Shown here: positions 33,001-43,376 of the stretch, piece by piece
Numbering within the stretch: the first letter of the stretch is position 1
How the letters are laid out: each line of letters begins with the position of its first letter
Source of the DNA: Cyprinodon diabolis
Lineage: Eukaryota > Chordata > Actinopteri > Cyprinodontiformes > Cyprinodontidae
Reading direction: 5' to 3'
DNA: 64,000 bases
NCBI GenBank assembly: GCA_030533445.1
Contig: CM060065.1
Span: 1,743,710 to 1,807,709 of the forward strand
Program-made: the position numbers and the translations under genes
Notes under the pieces: model-generated
Seen by the model: the letters and a program-made list of their open reading frames with translations, nothing else
What the model was told of the DNA's origin: nothing
Databases searched by the model: none

Positions 33001-33900
33001 GTTCTGTCACACTATCCTTGTGGGGACTCAACAGAAGTACTTCACCAAAAGTATTTATCCTCATGGTGAAAACTTACTCAACTAAAAGTAAAAATTACTT
33101 GGTCAAACATCTACTCAAGTATTCCTCACGTTTGAAAACAAGTATTCAAAAGTACATACATTTAAGAGTATTCAATTCTATTCAGTTTATTTCTATAGCT
33201 CCAATTCACATCATGTCATCTCAGGTCACTTTCCAGTTCACCAGATCATCCAGTCAGATTGATTCAAAGTGTTCTATCTAAGGAAAACCAGCTGATTGCA
33301 TCGACTCATTGACTCTTCAGCAATCCCTCACATTAAGCATGCTTGTAGCGACAGTGGAGAGGAAAAACTCCCTTTTAACATAAGTTAAATTTCTTTTGGT
33401 TTACACTTTTGTATACAAAATGACAAAATAAATGTAATGAACGTCATTAAATCTGTAAATCAGTGGCGTCCAGATTCAGTCCACAGGGCTGCTACAGAAA
33501 ACCAGCAGCAATGGATTAGAAAGCTAAGCTGAGCTAAAAGGAACTAACTAACTAACAGCTTCCTGGAAATGGGGTGGAGGGAAAGTTATAAGTACCTCCC
33601 CAATAAATGACCTAAGTAAATATACTTAAAAAAGTACTTAAGTAAAAAAAAAAAAAAAAAAAAGTACAGTAATCAAGTAAATGTATTTTCCACCTTTGAG
33701 GATTTTCCACTCATTTTTTTGGCCTAATCTTAACCTAAACCTAAACCCACCCAAGAAGAGAACCTCTCCTCATGGGGACCAATCGCTGGTCCTCACAAGT
33801 ACCCAGAAGTTCCCAAAATGTAGCATATTCCACACACACACAAACATCTTTTTTCAATACTCTCTGGGGACCGTGCACCAACCTCCATTCAAAGCCTAAG
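33001..33900. mobile_element. Nested DNA-transposon fragments (CCTTGTGGGGACT family and an AAGTACTT-rich hAT-like element)
   Basis: The outer fragments, CTATCCTTGTGGGGACT at 33012-33028 and CTCATGGGGACCAATCGCTGGTCC near 33768, are the two arms of a common fish repeat. Inside are AAGTA/TACTT-rich ends (33055-33160 and 33605-33700) like those of the hAT-like element at 61024-62611, including a poly-A stretch at 33644-33663. An L2 tail is nested within these. Exact boundaries and target duplications could not be fixed. Confidence 0.45.
33163..33383 (-). mobile_element. L2-like LINE 3' tail (copy F)
   Basis: On the minus strand this holds the distal 3' UTR from the CCTCTCCACTGTCGC block to the simple GAATT-type tail, inserted between hAT-like arms. 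Confidence 0.8.
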
Positions 33901-34168
33901 CTAAAAAGCTCACAGCTTATGGCAGAAATATGCCTTTAAGTCACTTTTTTGGTAAAATCTAAAAAAGTATGTCGACCCCCCCCCCCCCACACACACACAC
34001 AAACACCATCTGCTGTGCTAATTCACAGGCTGCATGCCGGAGCAGCACACGGCCTCCTCTTACTTTCCTCTCCCATTCATCCCTCTGTTACTCGCTGGCT
34101 GCCTTTTATTTGAAGGAAGAAAGCCAGGCTATTCACAACCTTTGTTTGTTCTACTGCTTCCAACATGC

Positions 34169-34230
<62 letters not shown>

Positions 34231-34976
34231 ATTTCACAAACAGAAATATACCCATCCTTCAATGCCTTCTCATATGCTACTGAATATCATTACATATCTC
34301 AATAAACTCTTGGACAGTGAAGCTCTAAAGAATAATCTGTGCTGATTTAGATGTTTGTCTGTTGCCCTTATGCTCATTAATTAAAGACGATAAAAACAAA
34401 TAGCTGGGATTTATGTGGTCTGGTTGGAAAATTTGTTTTTTCTTATTTCAAATATTGATGTATGCAATTTACTCACTGAAAAAAAGCCACTCACTCAGTT
34501 TCCCCAGTAAGGCCACACAATGCCTGAGTGAGGGTGTCTATAGACCAGACGTAGCTTCTTCCCATAACAAACCAGATTCTTTCTCAAATATTATTCATAG
34601 AGGTTACAGTTTAACCAAAGTGTCTGTAATTAGTTTTGACTCTGACTGCTTTCCTTTATTGTAAGTAAGTAGGAACGAACGCTGCCCAGATCAGAACAGG
34701 GCTGATTACCGTGCAGTAAGGGCCGTATGATGAACTATTTGCAAATTTGAAAATAAAGAGCCGACTGAGTGAAATCCATAGATCTCCATTTATTTAACTT
34801 GAGCAAAGAGTTGAATATTTTTTTCCCACTACAGTAGTCAGATTAGGGCAGTTATCTTTCTCTAATTAACTGTTTGCTGCTCAACACAGTTATTGTTTGC
34901 TGCTCAAGATCTTAAATGGTAGAAAAAGACTCCCGTCAGTAACTGAACAGGTGATCTGACAGATTAGAACGGTAAA
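33901..34976. other. No recognised gene; simple repeats
   Basis: Contains a C tract at 33976-33988 joined to a short (AC)n run, the CT microsatellite, and AT-rich sequence. Nothing protein-like is seen. Confidence 0.4.
34152..34227 (+). repeat. (CT)n microsatellite
   Basis: An almost uninterrupted CT dinucleotide run of about 75 bases. Translated frames through it (Ser-Leu or Arg-Glu repeats) are artefacts. Confidence 0.95.
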
Positions 34977-35300
34977 GCTGGGCGTACAACGTACGAGTTT
35001 TCGCCCTTTTCAGGCCAATTATCCGTTCAAGAATTTTTTGGATCGGGCAGACTTTCAGCCTCATGGTGCGTGGGTGAGGTGTACAGGGGGTGACGAGGGG
35101 CAATCAGCCTCTAACCACCACCTGCCCATCAGGAATCCTGAGGTCGGGAGAAAATCAAACATGTTTGAAATTCAGTCGGCTATCTTGAGGTGTTGGTGGG
35201 TAAATCCTGCTGTTGAAGCTGAGCTACCAGCCGATTTATATGAATCTCGTAAACTGAGCTTGTGCAAACGGGACTGCCGGCGTATCCTGAACCTTTATCA
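34977..35300 (+). mobile_element. Left half of a Harbinger-like element
   Basis: Starts GCTGGGCGTACAACGTACGAG, close to the terminal repeat of 62670-63365, and shares GGTCGGGAGAAAATCAAACA (near 35142) with the palindrome of that element. It stops where the truncated gypsy derivative begins at about 35300, and no right end is found beyond 37089. Confidence 0.5.
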
Positions 35301-35304
35301 CAAC

Positions 35305-35780
35305 CTAACCACAGTCGGTGGTCTCCTCTGTTCCCGAGGTGGAACCACAGTCGGTGGTCTCCTCTGTTCCTGAGGTGGAGCCACAGTCGGTGGTCTCCTC
35401 TGTTCCTGAGGTGGAGCCACAGTCGGTGGTCTCCTCTGTTCCTGAGGTGGAGCCACAGACGGTGGTCTCCTCTGTTCCTGAGGTGGAGCCACAGACGGTG
35501 GTCTCCTTTGTTCCTGATCCGGAGCCACAATCGGCGGGCTCCTCTGTTCCTGATCCAGAGCCGCAATCGGCGGGCTCCTCTGTTCCTGTCCAGGAGCCGC
35601 AGTCAGCGGTCTCCTCTGTTCCAGTCCAGGAGCCGCAGTCGGCGGTCTCTCCTGTTCCAGTCCAGGAGCCGTAGTCGGCGGTCTCCTCTGTTTCAGAGCC
35701 GCAGTCGGCGGCCACCTCACAGCCTGTTCCAGAGCCGCAGTCGGCGATCACCTCAGAGTCTGTTCCAGAGCCGCTGAAGA
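35305..35780 (+). repeat. 36-bp minisatellite, second copy
   Basis: About 13 units (length divided by 36) of the same PQSVVSSVP-encoding repeat found at 28932-29778, again followed by a basic PLKRGRG tail. Unit number differs between the two elements. Confidence 0.8.
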
Positions 35781-36454
35781 GAGGACGGGGTACCCTATGG
35801 GGCTACCTACTGAAAGTGGGGCATCATCCTCCTAAGAAGCTGCTTCGCCTCCGGCCCTGCGGCCGGTCTCCAGAGCGTCAGCTTCGCCTCTGGCCCGGCG
35901 GTCGACCTCCAGAGCGTCACCTAAGACTCTGCTCCGCTACCGGACCCTCGGCCAGCCCCCAGAACCTCTGCCACGTCTTCGGCCCCTCAGCTGGCCACCT
36001 AAGACTTTGCCTCGCTGCCGGCCCCACGGTCGGCCCCCAGAACCTCTGTCACGTCTTCGGCCCCTCAGCTGGCCACCTGAGTTTCTACCTCGCCGCCGAC
36101 CTCACGGTCGGCCACCTGACACTTTGCCTCGCCGCCAACCTCATGGCCGGCCACCTGAGACTCTGTCTTTTGAGTCATCAGAGACTTTTGTTGTATTGGT
36201 CCACCTTAAGTGGATTGTTTTTTGTTTCATGGACTCTGATTTTTTTCTGGCCCTCCTTGCCCTAGTGCCCCCTCCGCCCGCCCTGGGTGGGTTGTTTTTT
36301 GTTTATTCTTTTTTTCCTCTCATGGACTGTTCAGAGGGCGTCTGGAATCCGCCCTTGAGGGGGGGGCTCTGTTGGGATCCTGAGGCTTGCCCACCAGAGG
36401 GCGCCGGGGATCCTCTTCTGTTTTTATTTGTTTTCTGTTAGGGACTGGGGTTAC

Positions 36455-37089
36455 TGTTGGGATCTGGAGATTTACCATCTGTCTCCAGCAGAGAGCGCTG
36501 TGGGTCTCCTGGGCTGGAGCCTCCAGCACACCTGAAGCTCATCAGCCCATCAGGAGACCTTCCTACATAAGCAGCAGTCAGACCTTCCTTCGACACCGCA
36601 GTGTTGACCAAGTTTGTTAGCGAAACCTGAGCCTCTGTTAATTTATAGAATCCTAGTAGACTCTAGAGAAACTAGATTCTAACCTGCCTCTGTCTTCTCT
36701 GCCTCATGATCGAAGTCTGAATGAGCTTAGTCTGGAAACCTGCCTGCCTGCCCAAGGAAGCCAAACCAGAAGACATCAGTCTGGATTCCTCCAACAGCTC
36801 TCAAGGAAGAGCTAGGAAACCAAGTCAAAGTCTGGAACTCACGAGTCAGAAGCTAGACGCTGCTGCCGCTGGGCTCCCTGCTGAATCTACAGTCTCTGGA
36901 CCCAACCGGTTCCCCCTCTCTCAAAGGATCTGCTAGAACCTAATCTAGATGTCAGTGATTCCAGTCCCGGACCTGTACCAGAACCAGTTCATAATTACTC
37001 TGTGTTTTTTCAATAAACTCTGTTAAACTTTTACTCAGCTTCCTGTGGTGTTCTGCATGTGGGTTCAGCCTCTTAAGCCTATCATGACA
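36455..37089 (+). repeat. LTR of the truncated gypsy derivative
   Basis: 635 bp from TGTTGGGATCTGGAG to ATCATGACA. The RNA-start motif CCGCAGTGTT lies at 36596-36605, and CAATAAAC near 37011 is a polyadenylation signal. The flanking pentamers do not match, as expected for a truncated element. Confidence 0.8.
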
Positions 37090-37689
37090 GATATTTGGAC
37101 ACAATATTAAAGCGGGACATCTATAATTGGAAGTGGGACACACAAAAACACAGAAACAAATGAGCAAAAAAAAAAAGTATAACTTTTTAAAATCTTAAGT
37201 AAGAAGAAGAAAAAACATGGGAAAAGTAATGTTTGAAATTCCGGAGTTAGCACAACCATATGAATGCATTTGGAAGAATTCCAATGAGCGATTTTAATTT
37301 AAATAAATCAAGATTAATTCCAAGATTACAGTGAGATTAATCTACATTAAAAGAAGCATCACAGCGTCCTAACCAACTAAAGACATCACCGAAGCCAAAC
37401 AGCAGTTTAGAAAGATCCCACTGCTGTCAGCGATGTAGCCACATCGGTTCTCCAGGTTCTCCTATAGTGTGACAATGTAAATAGAAAGAATAGACGGGAC
37501 GGGAGACGAGACGGCGTGTTCAGCGGTTTGTTCCCGCTTCTCATCATTTATCACATAACAACACAGAACCATCTGTTAAAGTAGGAACAACGTCCCCGAT
37601 TGCAGCACATTCCTTAAAACGTTCCTATTATTGATCTGCGCTCAGTGCTACATTTCAGCCTCTGCTTCTAGTTTGCTACAGCGATGCTG
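37090..37689. other. No recognised gene
   Basis: AT-rich at first, then a GC-mixed stretch. Parts near 37640-37690 may align weakly with the sequence upstream of the first V-SINE-like copy. Confidence 0.3.
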
Positions 37690-38065
37690 TTTAGTGTTTC
37701 GTTAATTTGCTTCAAATCAAGTTACGCAAATTCATGCTTTCTTTTTTTTCTCTAAATTCTAAAAATTCACTTAAAATTAGAATTTCATTCGAATGGAAAC
37801 ATGCGGCTGCTCAGTGGGAAGCAGTGCTGCCTTGCAGCAAGAAGGTTCCGGGTTTGATTCCTGGGATCTTCCTGCATGGAGTTAGCATGTTCTCCCTGAG
37901 CATGCGTGGGTTCTCTCCAGGTACTCCAATTTCCTCCCACAGTCCAAAAACAGGACTGTTAAGTAATTAGTGTAAGTGTGTGTGTGAATGGTTGTTTGTC
38001 CTGCTTGTCTCTGTGTTGCCCTGCGATGGACTGAAGACCTGTCCAGGTGGACCCCGCCTCTCTGT
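37690..38065 (+). mobile_element. V-SINE-like (DANA-type) SINE, second copy
   Basis: Better preserved than 6960-7330. The tRNA-like head starts near 37803, with GGCTGCTCAGTGGG at the A box and GGGTTTGATTCC at the B box (37850-37861). The conserved core follows: GGAGTTAGCATGTTCTCC, TGCGTGGGTTCTCTCC and CACAGTCCAAAAACAGGAC. About 110 bases of upstream flank are shared with the first copy. Confidence 0.75.
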
Positions 38066-38149
38066 CCAGGACAATGATACAACAGCCCTGTAACCTGAAT
38101 ATGCATATTAATGCATACAGAAAATGTATACAAGAACATGAATATGCAT

Positions 38150-38185
38150 AACAAAATAGCTGTTTATAATTACAGCTATTTTGTT
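38150..38185. other. Perfect 14-bp-stem hairpin
   Basis: AACAAAATAGCTGT (38150-38163) and its exact complement (38172-38185) enclose an 8-base AT loop. It sits just after the SINE and before unique-looking sequence. It has no T-run or coding context that would make it a terminator. Confidence 0.7.
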
Positions 38186-38988
38186 TTATATTTACTGTAT
38201 GCTCTGCATTGGACCATCTATTTCCTTAGTGCATTAAACATTTTTAAAGCAACTATTTTATTCTTTACTTTCTCTCTTTGTCGCGTCTCGGAAAAAACAA
38301 GTGCTTATGCAAAGGAAATGCTAGGAGAGGAAAAACAGACATGAGTGCATCCTCAGCAATGAACCTGATGGTCACAATGCTCAAGGTCTCTGGTGTCACA
38401 GGAAAAGCATTGTGTCTTACTTTCCTCCCTACTGTTTTCTGCCTCTTTAGAAGAATAACACGGGATGTTGAGGAATACAAGTCTCCCAGTATTTATTGTA
38501 TTAGAGGACACGCTGATCCCTCTTCCCTCAGAAGTCGGGTCTGGCTGCCACGCGACTCTTACAGTTTCTGCATGTGCTGTCCCTCTCAACTTGAAGCAGG
38601 AAAAGGATGGCTCCAAGAATAGCCTCAGGGTCTCTGCCTTTGATGAAGCTGCTATCAGCAAAGCGCTAACTGACACCATGTTTTTCAATTTACAGTGAAA
38701 TATTTTGGATTTCAAATAATGATATTAGTTGGGCATTTGCATTTTTAATAAGTGTTTATTGAAAAGTCCTCCTCTCCTGTCCTCCTTCCCTCCTGTTTCA
38801 GAGAATACAGCCACCATCGCCCATCACCCTCTTCCTCTTGCAAAGGCATAGCCATCTCCACCAAACCTCCACTGCGGTTTAGAAGTTTCTGGTTAACAAC
38901 TTTTCTCATGGTCTATTTGATAAAATCTTTAATCCTTTCCTGGCTTCAACTTCTCCAAGTCCTTCAGTGCCTACCAGGACTGGACAGC
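38186..38988. other. No recognised gene; overlapping medium-length frames
   Basis: Three overlapping frames (38278-38622 plus, 38465-38698 plus, 38353-38715 minus) cover the same 440 bases. None has a known motif, and a stop-poor, less AT-rich patch alone explains them. A host exon here cannot be excluded. Confidence 0.25.
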
Positions 38989-39876
38989 AGGGGTGGATTT
39001 AGGAAATATGGGGCCCTAAGCAAAGACAGGCAGGGGCCCCTCTGAATGGAGAAGACAACACATAGAACAGCCCCATTCTCCAGATAGAGAAATGTTAATA
39101 GAATAGACATCCATTATCTGTTCTAGGTTGTGTCCCTCTCTTCTTGTCCCTTTTCTTCTTGTTTTCCTCTCTATGTTTTGTACTCAGCTGACTTTTCATG
39201 CTGTCTCTAAAGGAATGAAAGATTTTTTCCAAGCACTAAGCTCACTTAGCTGATTGCTCCTTCCTGTGTTTCCAAAAAGGCCAAAGTAAATAACCCAGTC
39301 CTTCTTTTCACTGTAGACAAGCCATGATCTGCTTATCTGTTCTCCATTTTTCATTTGGATGAAATAATAGCTGCATGAATCATGACAGCAGACAAGATAG
39401 AGGAGAGCAGGAGGCGGGGTTACCAATCTACTCGCTCTGGAGAGCAGAGTTCGCTGCTTTTAGATGTTGTCTCCAAAGTCTCCAGTAGCAGGAAAAAGTC
39501 TCTAGATTTGGCGCTAGGAGCTTTTTAGAAATCAAAGTGCTAGAGGGGTCTGAAAAGTGGCTAAATATAGCGACTAAAGCGCTAAGTTGGCAACACTGCT
39601 CTTTGCATGGTTTGTTTTCAAATGGTTTGCTGCTGTCTGTTTGGACCTTTCTGAACATGTGCAGCAAATGGACTGATCCAATATGGTGGACACACTTAAT
39701 ATTATCAGCGTTCTGATGGCATTTTAGCAGAAGGATTTTTATCAAAAACATAATTAATGTGCAGAAATAAGGAATAGCTGTATTAACTATACCTAAAACT
39801 GAGTTTTATTGGGCCCCCAGGAACTTGGGGCCCTAGGCACCTGCCTAGTATTGCCTAATGATAAATCCGCCCCCGG
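38989..39876. mobile_element. hAT-like non-autonomous element
   Basis: The left end is CAGGGGTGGATTTAGG with GGGGCCCTAAGC. The right end is the inverse-complementary GGGGCCCTAGGC...ATAAATCCGCCCCCG. Flanks TGGACAG and TGAACAG could be a decayed 8-bp duplication, as in hAT elements. The interior has no transposase and includes a segment (39390-39610) shared in inverse orientation with 11420-11690. Confidence 0.6.
39390..39610 (-). repeat. Repeat segment matching 11420-11690
   Basis: On the minus strand it has GTCGCTATATTTAGCCAC, GCTCCTAGCGCCAAAT and GAGCGAGTAGATTGGTAACC, colinear with the copy at 11420-11690. Confidence 0.5.
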
Positions 39877-39892
39877 TGAACAGTAGATATCT

Positions 39893-40445
39893 GATACCCC
39901 TTTTCCCACTGGCTGAAAAACCGTTTTAAACCCAGTAGTGGGAAAGGCTCACTGACACGTGTCTACCGGGGTCAAACGACTCGGAAGGCGACCCGCGTTA
40001 AAATCTCCTCGGCTCTTATCGGCATGTTGTGGGAAAACCAGAGCCGGGTTGACCTGCTAAATTACATGACACCACTGAAGGCAACGAACGGACGTCAACA
40101 CTCCGCGCCAGCCGCTTCTTATCTAACAATCAGAATCAACTCTGTTTTCATTGGATAATCATGGAGCAGCTCTGGTTAGCGGGATTCAGACAGATAATAG
40201 AGAGAAACAATAAAGCACACTGACTACGCCATGGCTTCTTTCCATGGTACTCTCTATTGTTTATTTTCCTGATTTCTGTTGCACTGGTGACATCATCACC
40301 GCTAACCCAGCATTATGGCATCACCAGGCACGCAGCAGCGTGTGTCTCTGAATGTGAGCATTGATGACTGAAAGACATCTTCTGCCTCCATTTATCTGTT
40401 TACTACAGTCTGTTGGATTCATGTTAATGTGGATTTAAAGACTTT
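39893..40445 (+). repeat. Dispersed repeat, copy 2 of 2
   Basis: Colinear with 9630-10180. It begins CCCCTTTTCCCACTGGC. A separate transposon end (GGGGTCACGGACCCCCTG) follows at 40513-40530. Confidence 0.6.
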
Positions 40446-40699
40446 TCAATTAAAAAAAGAATGTTATCAACCAAAACTTTCGCAACCCCCATGCAGTACC
40501 TCCGTGGACCCCCTAGGGGTCACGGACCCCCTGTTGAAGACCTACGCTCTAGAGACTTCTGCAGGTTCTTTTTTTTTTGCTGAATAACTGTATAACATCA
40601 TATAAACCAATGCTTATATGATGCCAATGTCTTGTTTTTGCTTTTTTGTTACTTGCACTTTACATTAAGTGCTTTAAATTGGGTCGTCCTTTTTTATTA

Positions 40700-40990
40700 A
40701 ACACTTTTTCTGCTTTTGTAGATAACTTCTATTCACACTCAGCTACACTTTCCTGTGGTGTTCCACAGGGATCTTTGTTGGGCCCAATCCCCTCACCACA
40801 CGTATGCTGATGACATTCAAATGTACTGCTCCTTTAAAATGCTTGAATTGCTTAAACTCAGATTTAGAAATCAAACATTGGTCCTTTCAGAACCGTCTGT
40901 AAAATTTGGCTTTGAAGAAGGCTTTTAAATTTAACTGCCTCATTGTACTAACTCCTTCTTAATTTAGAATAAGGTTTTTAAGATTTTGTT
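40700..40990 (+). pseudogene. Degenerate LINE reverse transcriptase fragment
   Basis: In shifted frames it encodes SCGVPQGSLLGP (motif B) at 40751-40786, then after a deletion YADDIQMYCSF, the catalytic palm motif, near 40806-40838. It is followed by LNSDLEIKHW, matching the region after the palm in L2/CR1-type LINEs. It has stops and frameshifts throughout. Confidence 0.7.
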
Positions 40991-42382
40991 TTTTATATTA
41001 ACAATTCTCAATGTTTGTGACAAATGACTTTCTGATGGCAGCTGACTGTTGTTAGACAGAGCCGTCTTAGGAGCAAGTTTAGTGTTAGCTTTTCTGATAT
41101 GTAAAAGGTTGATAGATCACCATTGGCAAAATAGCTTTTGAGGACCAGAGAAATGTCCTCACTTTACAACAACTGGTCCTCATTGCCATGGTGAGGCATG
41201 GAAAGGTACACACACACAAACACACACACACACACACATCTAAGGGACATCAGGAGAGGTCATTGAGCCCAGCATCTAGTTAGAGTAAACTGGAGTACCC
41301 AGAGAGAATCCCCGGACTCACAGGGATACAACAGGGTCCTTAAAAAGTCTTGAAAGTGATTGAATTCTTCAATATAAAAATAAGGCCTTAATTAGTATTA
41401 AACTGTCTTAAATCAGTTTTTCATATGTCATAAAATTGTTACCAAGTCATAAATAGGATTTTATTTTTGTGATCCATACTAAACATTAAAATAATTGACA
41501 ATTTTTTTTAATATTTACTGAACACCTCGCTGGAACCATTATAGGTTCCGTCACGAAACAGAGCCAATAAAACGATGCTGCAGGCAGACCATGGGGTGAA
41601 GCTCCGCTAGCTTTTTATATCACAACATGTTGAAGTGTAAATTGAACGAAACCTGGCGATCCATTCAAGAGTCTTCAGCATGGCTAAAACCAGACCCAGG
41701 GATTGTGGAGTCCGACATGTGAAGCGTTATAATCCAGTTATGGAGAAGCGGCAGGTATTTCTCCGTTCTGTTCCTCCTTTCTCTCTGCAACGCCTCCACA
41801 GCATCTCCCACATCAACAACCGCGCCAGTTGCACCAAATGTCCTGATGTTTGGCCGGTTTGTCCATAATGAAAGCAGACCTACTGCGGACTTTGAGTCGG
41901 GAACAAAACAAAGTTGGTGAATTCAGTTCAGTATTTGTTAAAAATAGATCTATTATTTGTGTGTTTTTAGCTTCTTCATCTATGGAAAGTTATTCACAAT
42001 CTGAAACATTTCTATTGGGCCAGAAAGTAATGGTTTATGTTAAAATAAACATTTGAGTAAATTTATCTCGACCAGGTTTTTTCTGCATTTCTTGTGAATT
42101 TGCTCCTAACTTTGTATTAAAAGTAGCTTTAAAAAGTCTTGACTTGAACTTGCCTCATCCTGGAGGAAACTGGTAAAAGTTCAGAAAGGCCCAAAGATGA
42201 GACTTAAACCGAAACTCTTCTTGTTATTTTGCTTCCACTCAATCCGGTTAACTTTAGTGGAAACAATCTAAAATAACAAAAAATTAAAATGTAATATTTA
42301 TGCAATTCAAAAAAAAATTATCTAAAACTCTGCAAAAGTAAAAACCTGGCAGTAAAAATATCAAATGAAATGAAGACTATTC
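40991..42382. other. No recognised gene; (CA)n microsatellite
   Basis: Contains an interrupted CA run at about 41210-41240, next to CTCACTTTACAACAACTGGTCC, a relative of the GGGGAC repeat at 33 kb. Short frames at 41680-42056 have no known motif. The last 40 bases align with the repeat near 4650-4690. Confidence 0.35.
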
Positions 42383-43376
42383 TGTCATGATCATGACTCT
42401 GATAGCTGACTTTATTGCTCATGTCACTCACCTGTTGAGCTCTGCCCGGTTACTAATGACCATTAATCTTATCCACCTGCTCCTGCTGCTCTATATACGC
42501 CTCCGTCCCAGCTATCAGGGCCAGATCTTTATTGTTTTTGAGTTTTTGTTGCTGATTTGGAGATCATAGTTGCTAGATTTCTGAGGGCATTTTGGGTTTT
42601 ACTTTGAGTTTTTTTATTATTGCTGATGTCATAGTTCATGTTCTCATTCTCGGAGGGCCAGTGGTGATGGAGGTTTTTAGTATTCAATAGAGATCATGTC
42701 GAGTTGTAGCATTTTGGAGTTGTCAAGTTTTCCTGATGTCATGCCTTGTTCTGCCTCTCCACTACTGAGCTTGCCTGTTCCCAACTGAATGTTCTGCCTG
42801 AACTCTCTGTGGAATCTTGGAACCTCCCTGTTCCTGTTCGGGTCGGAACCCCTGACCAGGATACAGACTTCTTGATTTCCGATCCTTCCTGTTCTGAACT
42901 GTTTTCCTGACCTGGCTCAGATTCCCATCTGTTCACTGGAGCTGCAGCATCTGGTTCACTCTAGGCAGCGCCGCGTTCGTTCGCATTCCGTCGCCAGCAT
43001 CCTACCTCAATCTAAGGCAGGCATCCTTTTAATCAGCTTCCAATTGAAATCAACTGTGCTGGAGCAAGGAAACCTCTAAAACCTGCAGACCTGCAGCCAT
43101 CGAGGACTGACTTTGGGGATGCCTGCTCTAAGGAGATGGACTGAGCTGTTAAACCAGATAAGTGACTCACATGGATAATCATCTTCCATCACATTATCAT
43201 GCTCACTTACCTGTGTTTCTCCCTAAATGGAGTTTCCAGTGATGGGGGGTTCCCCGCCTCCCCCTGCAGCCGCTGCTGATCCTCAGCTCAGCTTCAGTAT
43301 TTTATTAAATGCTTTGAATCGTCCCACCGGCTGCCTCGCCTTGAATATTGGGTCCAAGATATGAGCTTCTTGACAG
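42383..43376 (+). mobile_element. Second solo LTR of the TGTCATGATC family
   Basis: About 994 bp from TGTCATGATC to CTTGACAG, flanked by TATTC at 42378-42382 and 43377-43381. If the terminal C and G belong to the element, the duplication is TATT. It shares its ends and several internal blocks with 17697-18568, at lower overall identity. A TATTAAATG polyadenylation-like signal lies near 43303. It interrupts a short dispersed repeat whose intact copy is at about 4650-4760. Confidence 0.8.

Larger units (their letters stand above)
35301..37089 (+). mobile_element. 5'-truncated gypsy derivative with repeat tract and 3' LTR
   Basis: Begins inside the 36-bp minisatellite. It continues through a degenerate relative of the 39-bp region (35820-36170) and a polypurine tract (36356-36366), then reaches a partial LTR start (TGTTGGGATCC at 36370) and 85 bases later a complete LTR (36455-37089). 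It is homologous in order to the 3' part of 27355-31525. The 5' LTR, gag and everything upstream are missing. Confidence 0.8.

Noticed and set aside
33969..34345. Ser-Leu and Arg-Glu rich ORFs
   Set aside because: Translation of the (CT)n microsatellite.
35180..36441. Multiple frames over the second 36-bp array
   Set aside because: Same artefact of a three-divisible period in a truncated element.
38278..38715. Three overlapping frames that could be a host exon
   Set aside because: No frame stands out by motif or composition, and no consensus splice borders could be tied to one of them. Kept only as an unassigned stretch.
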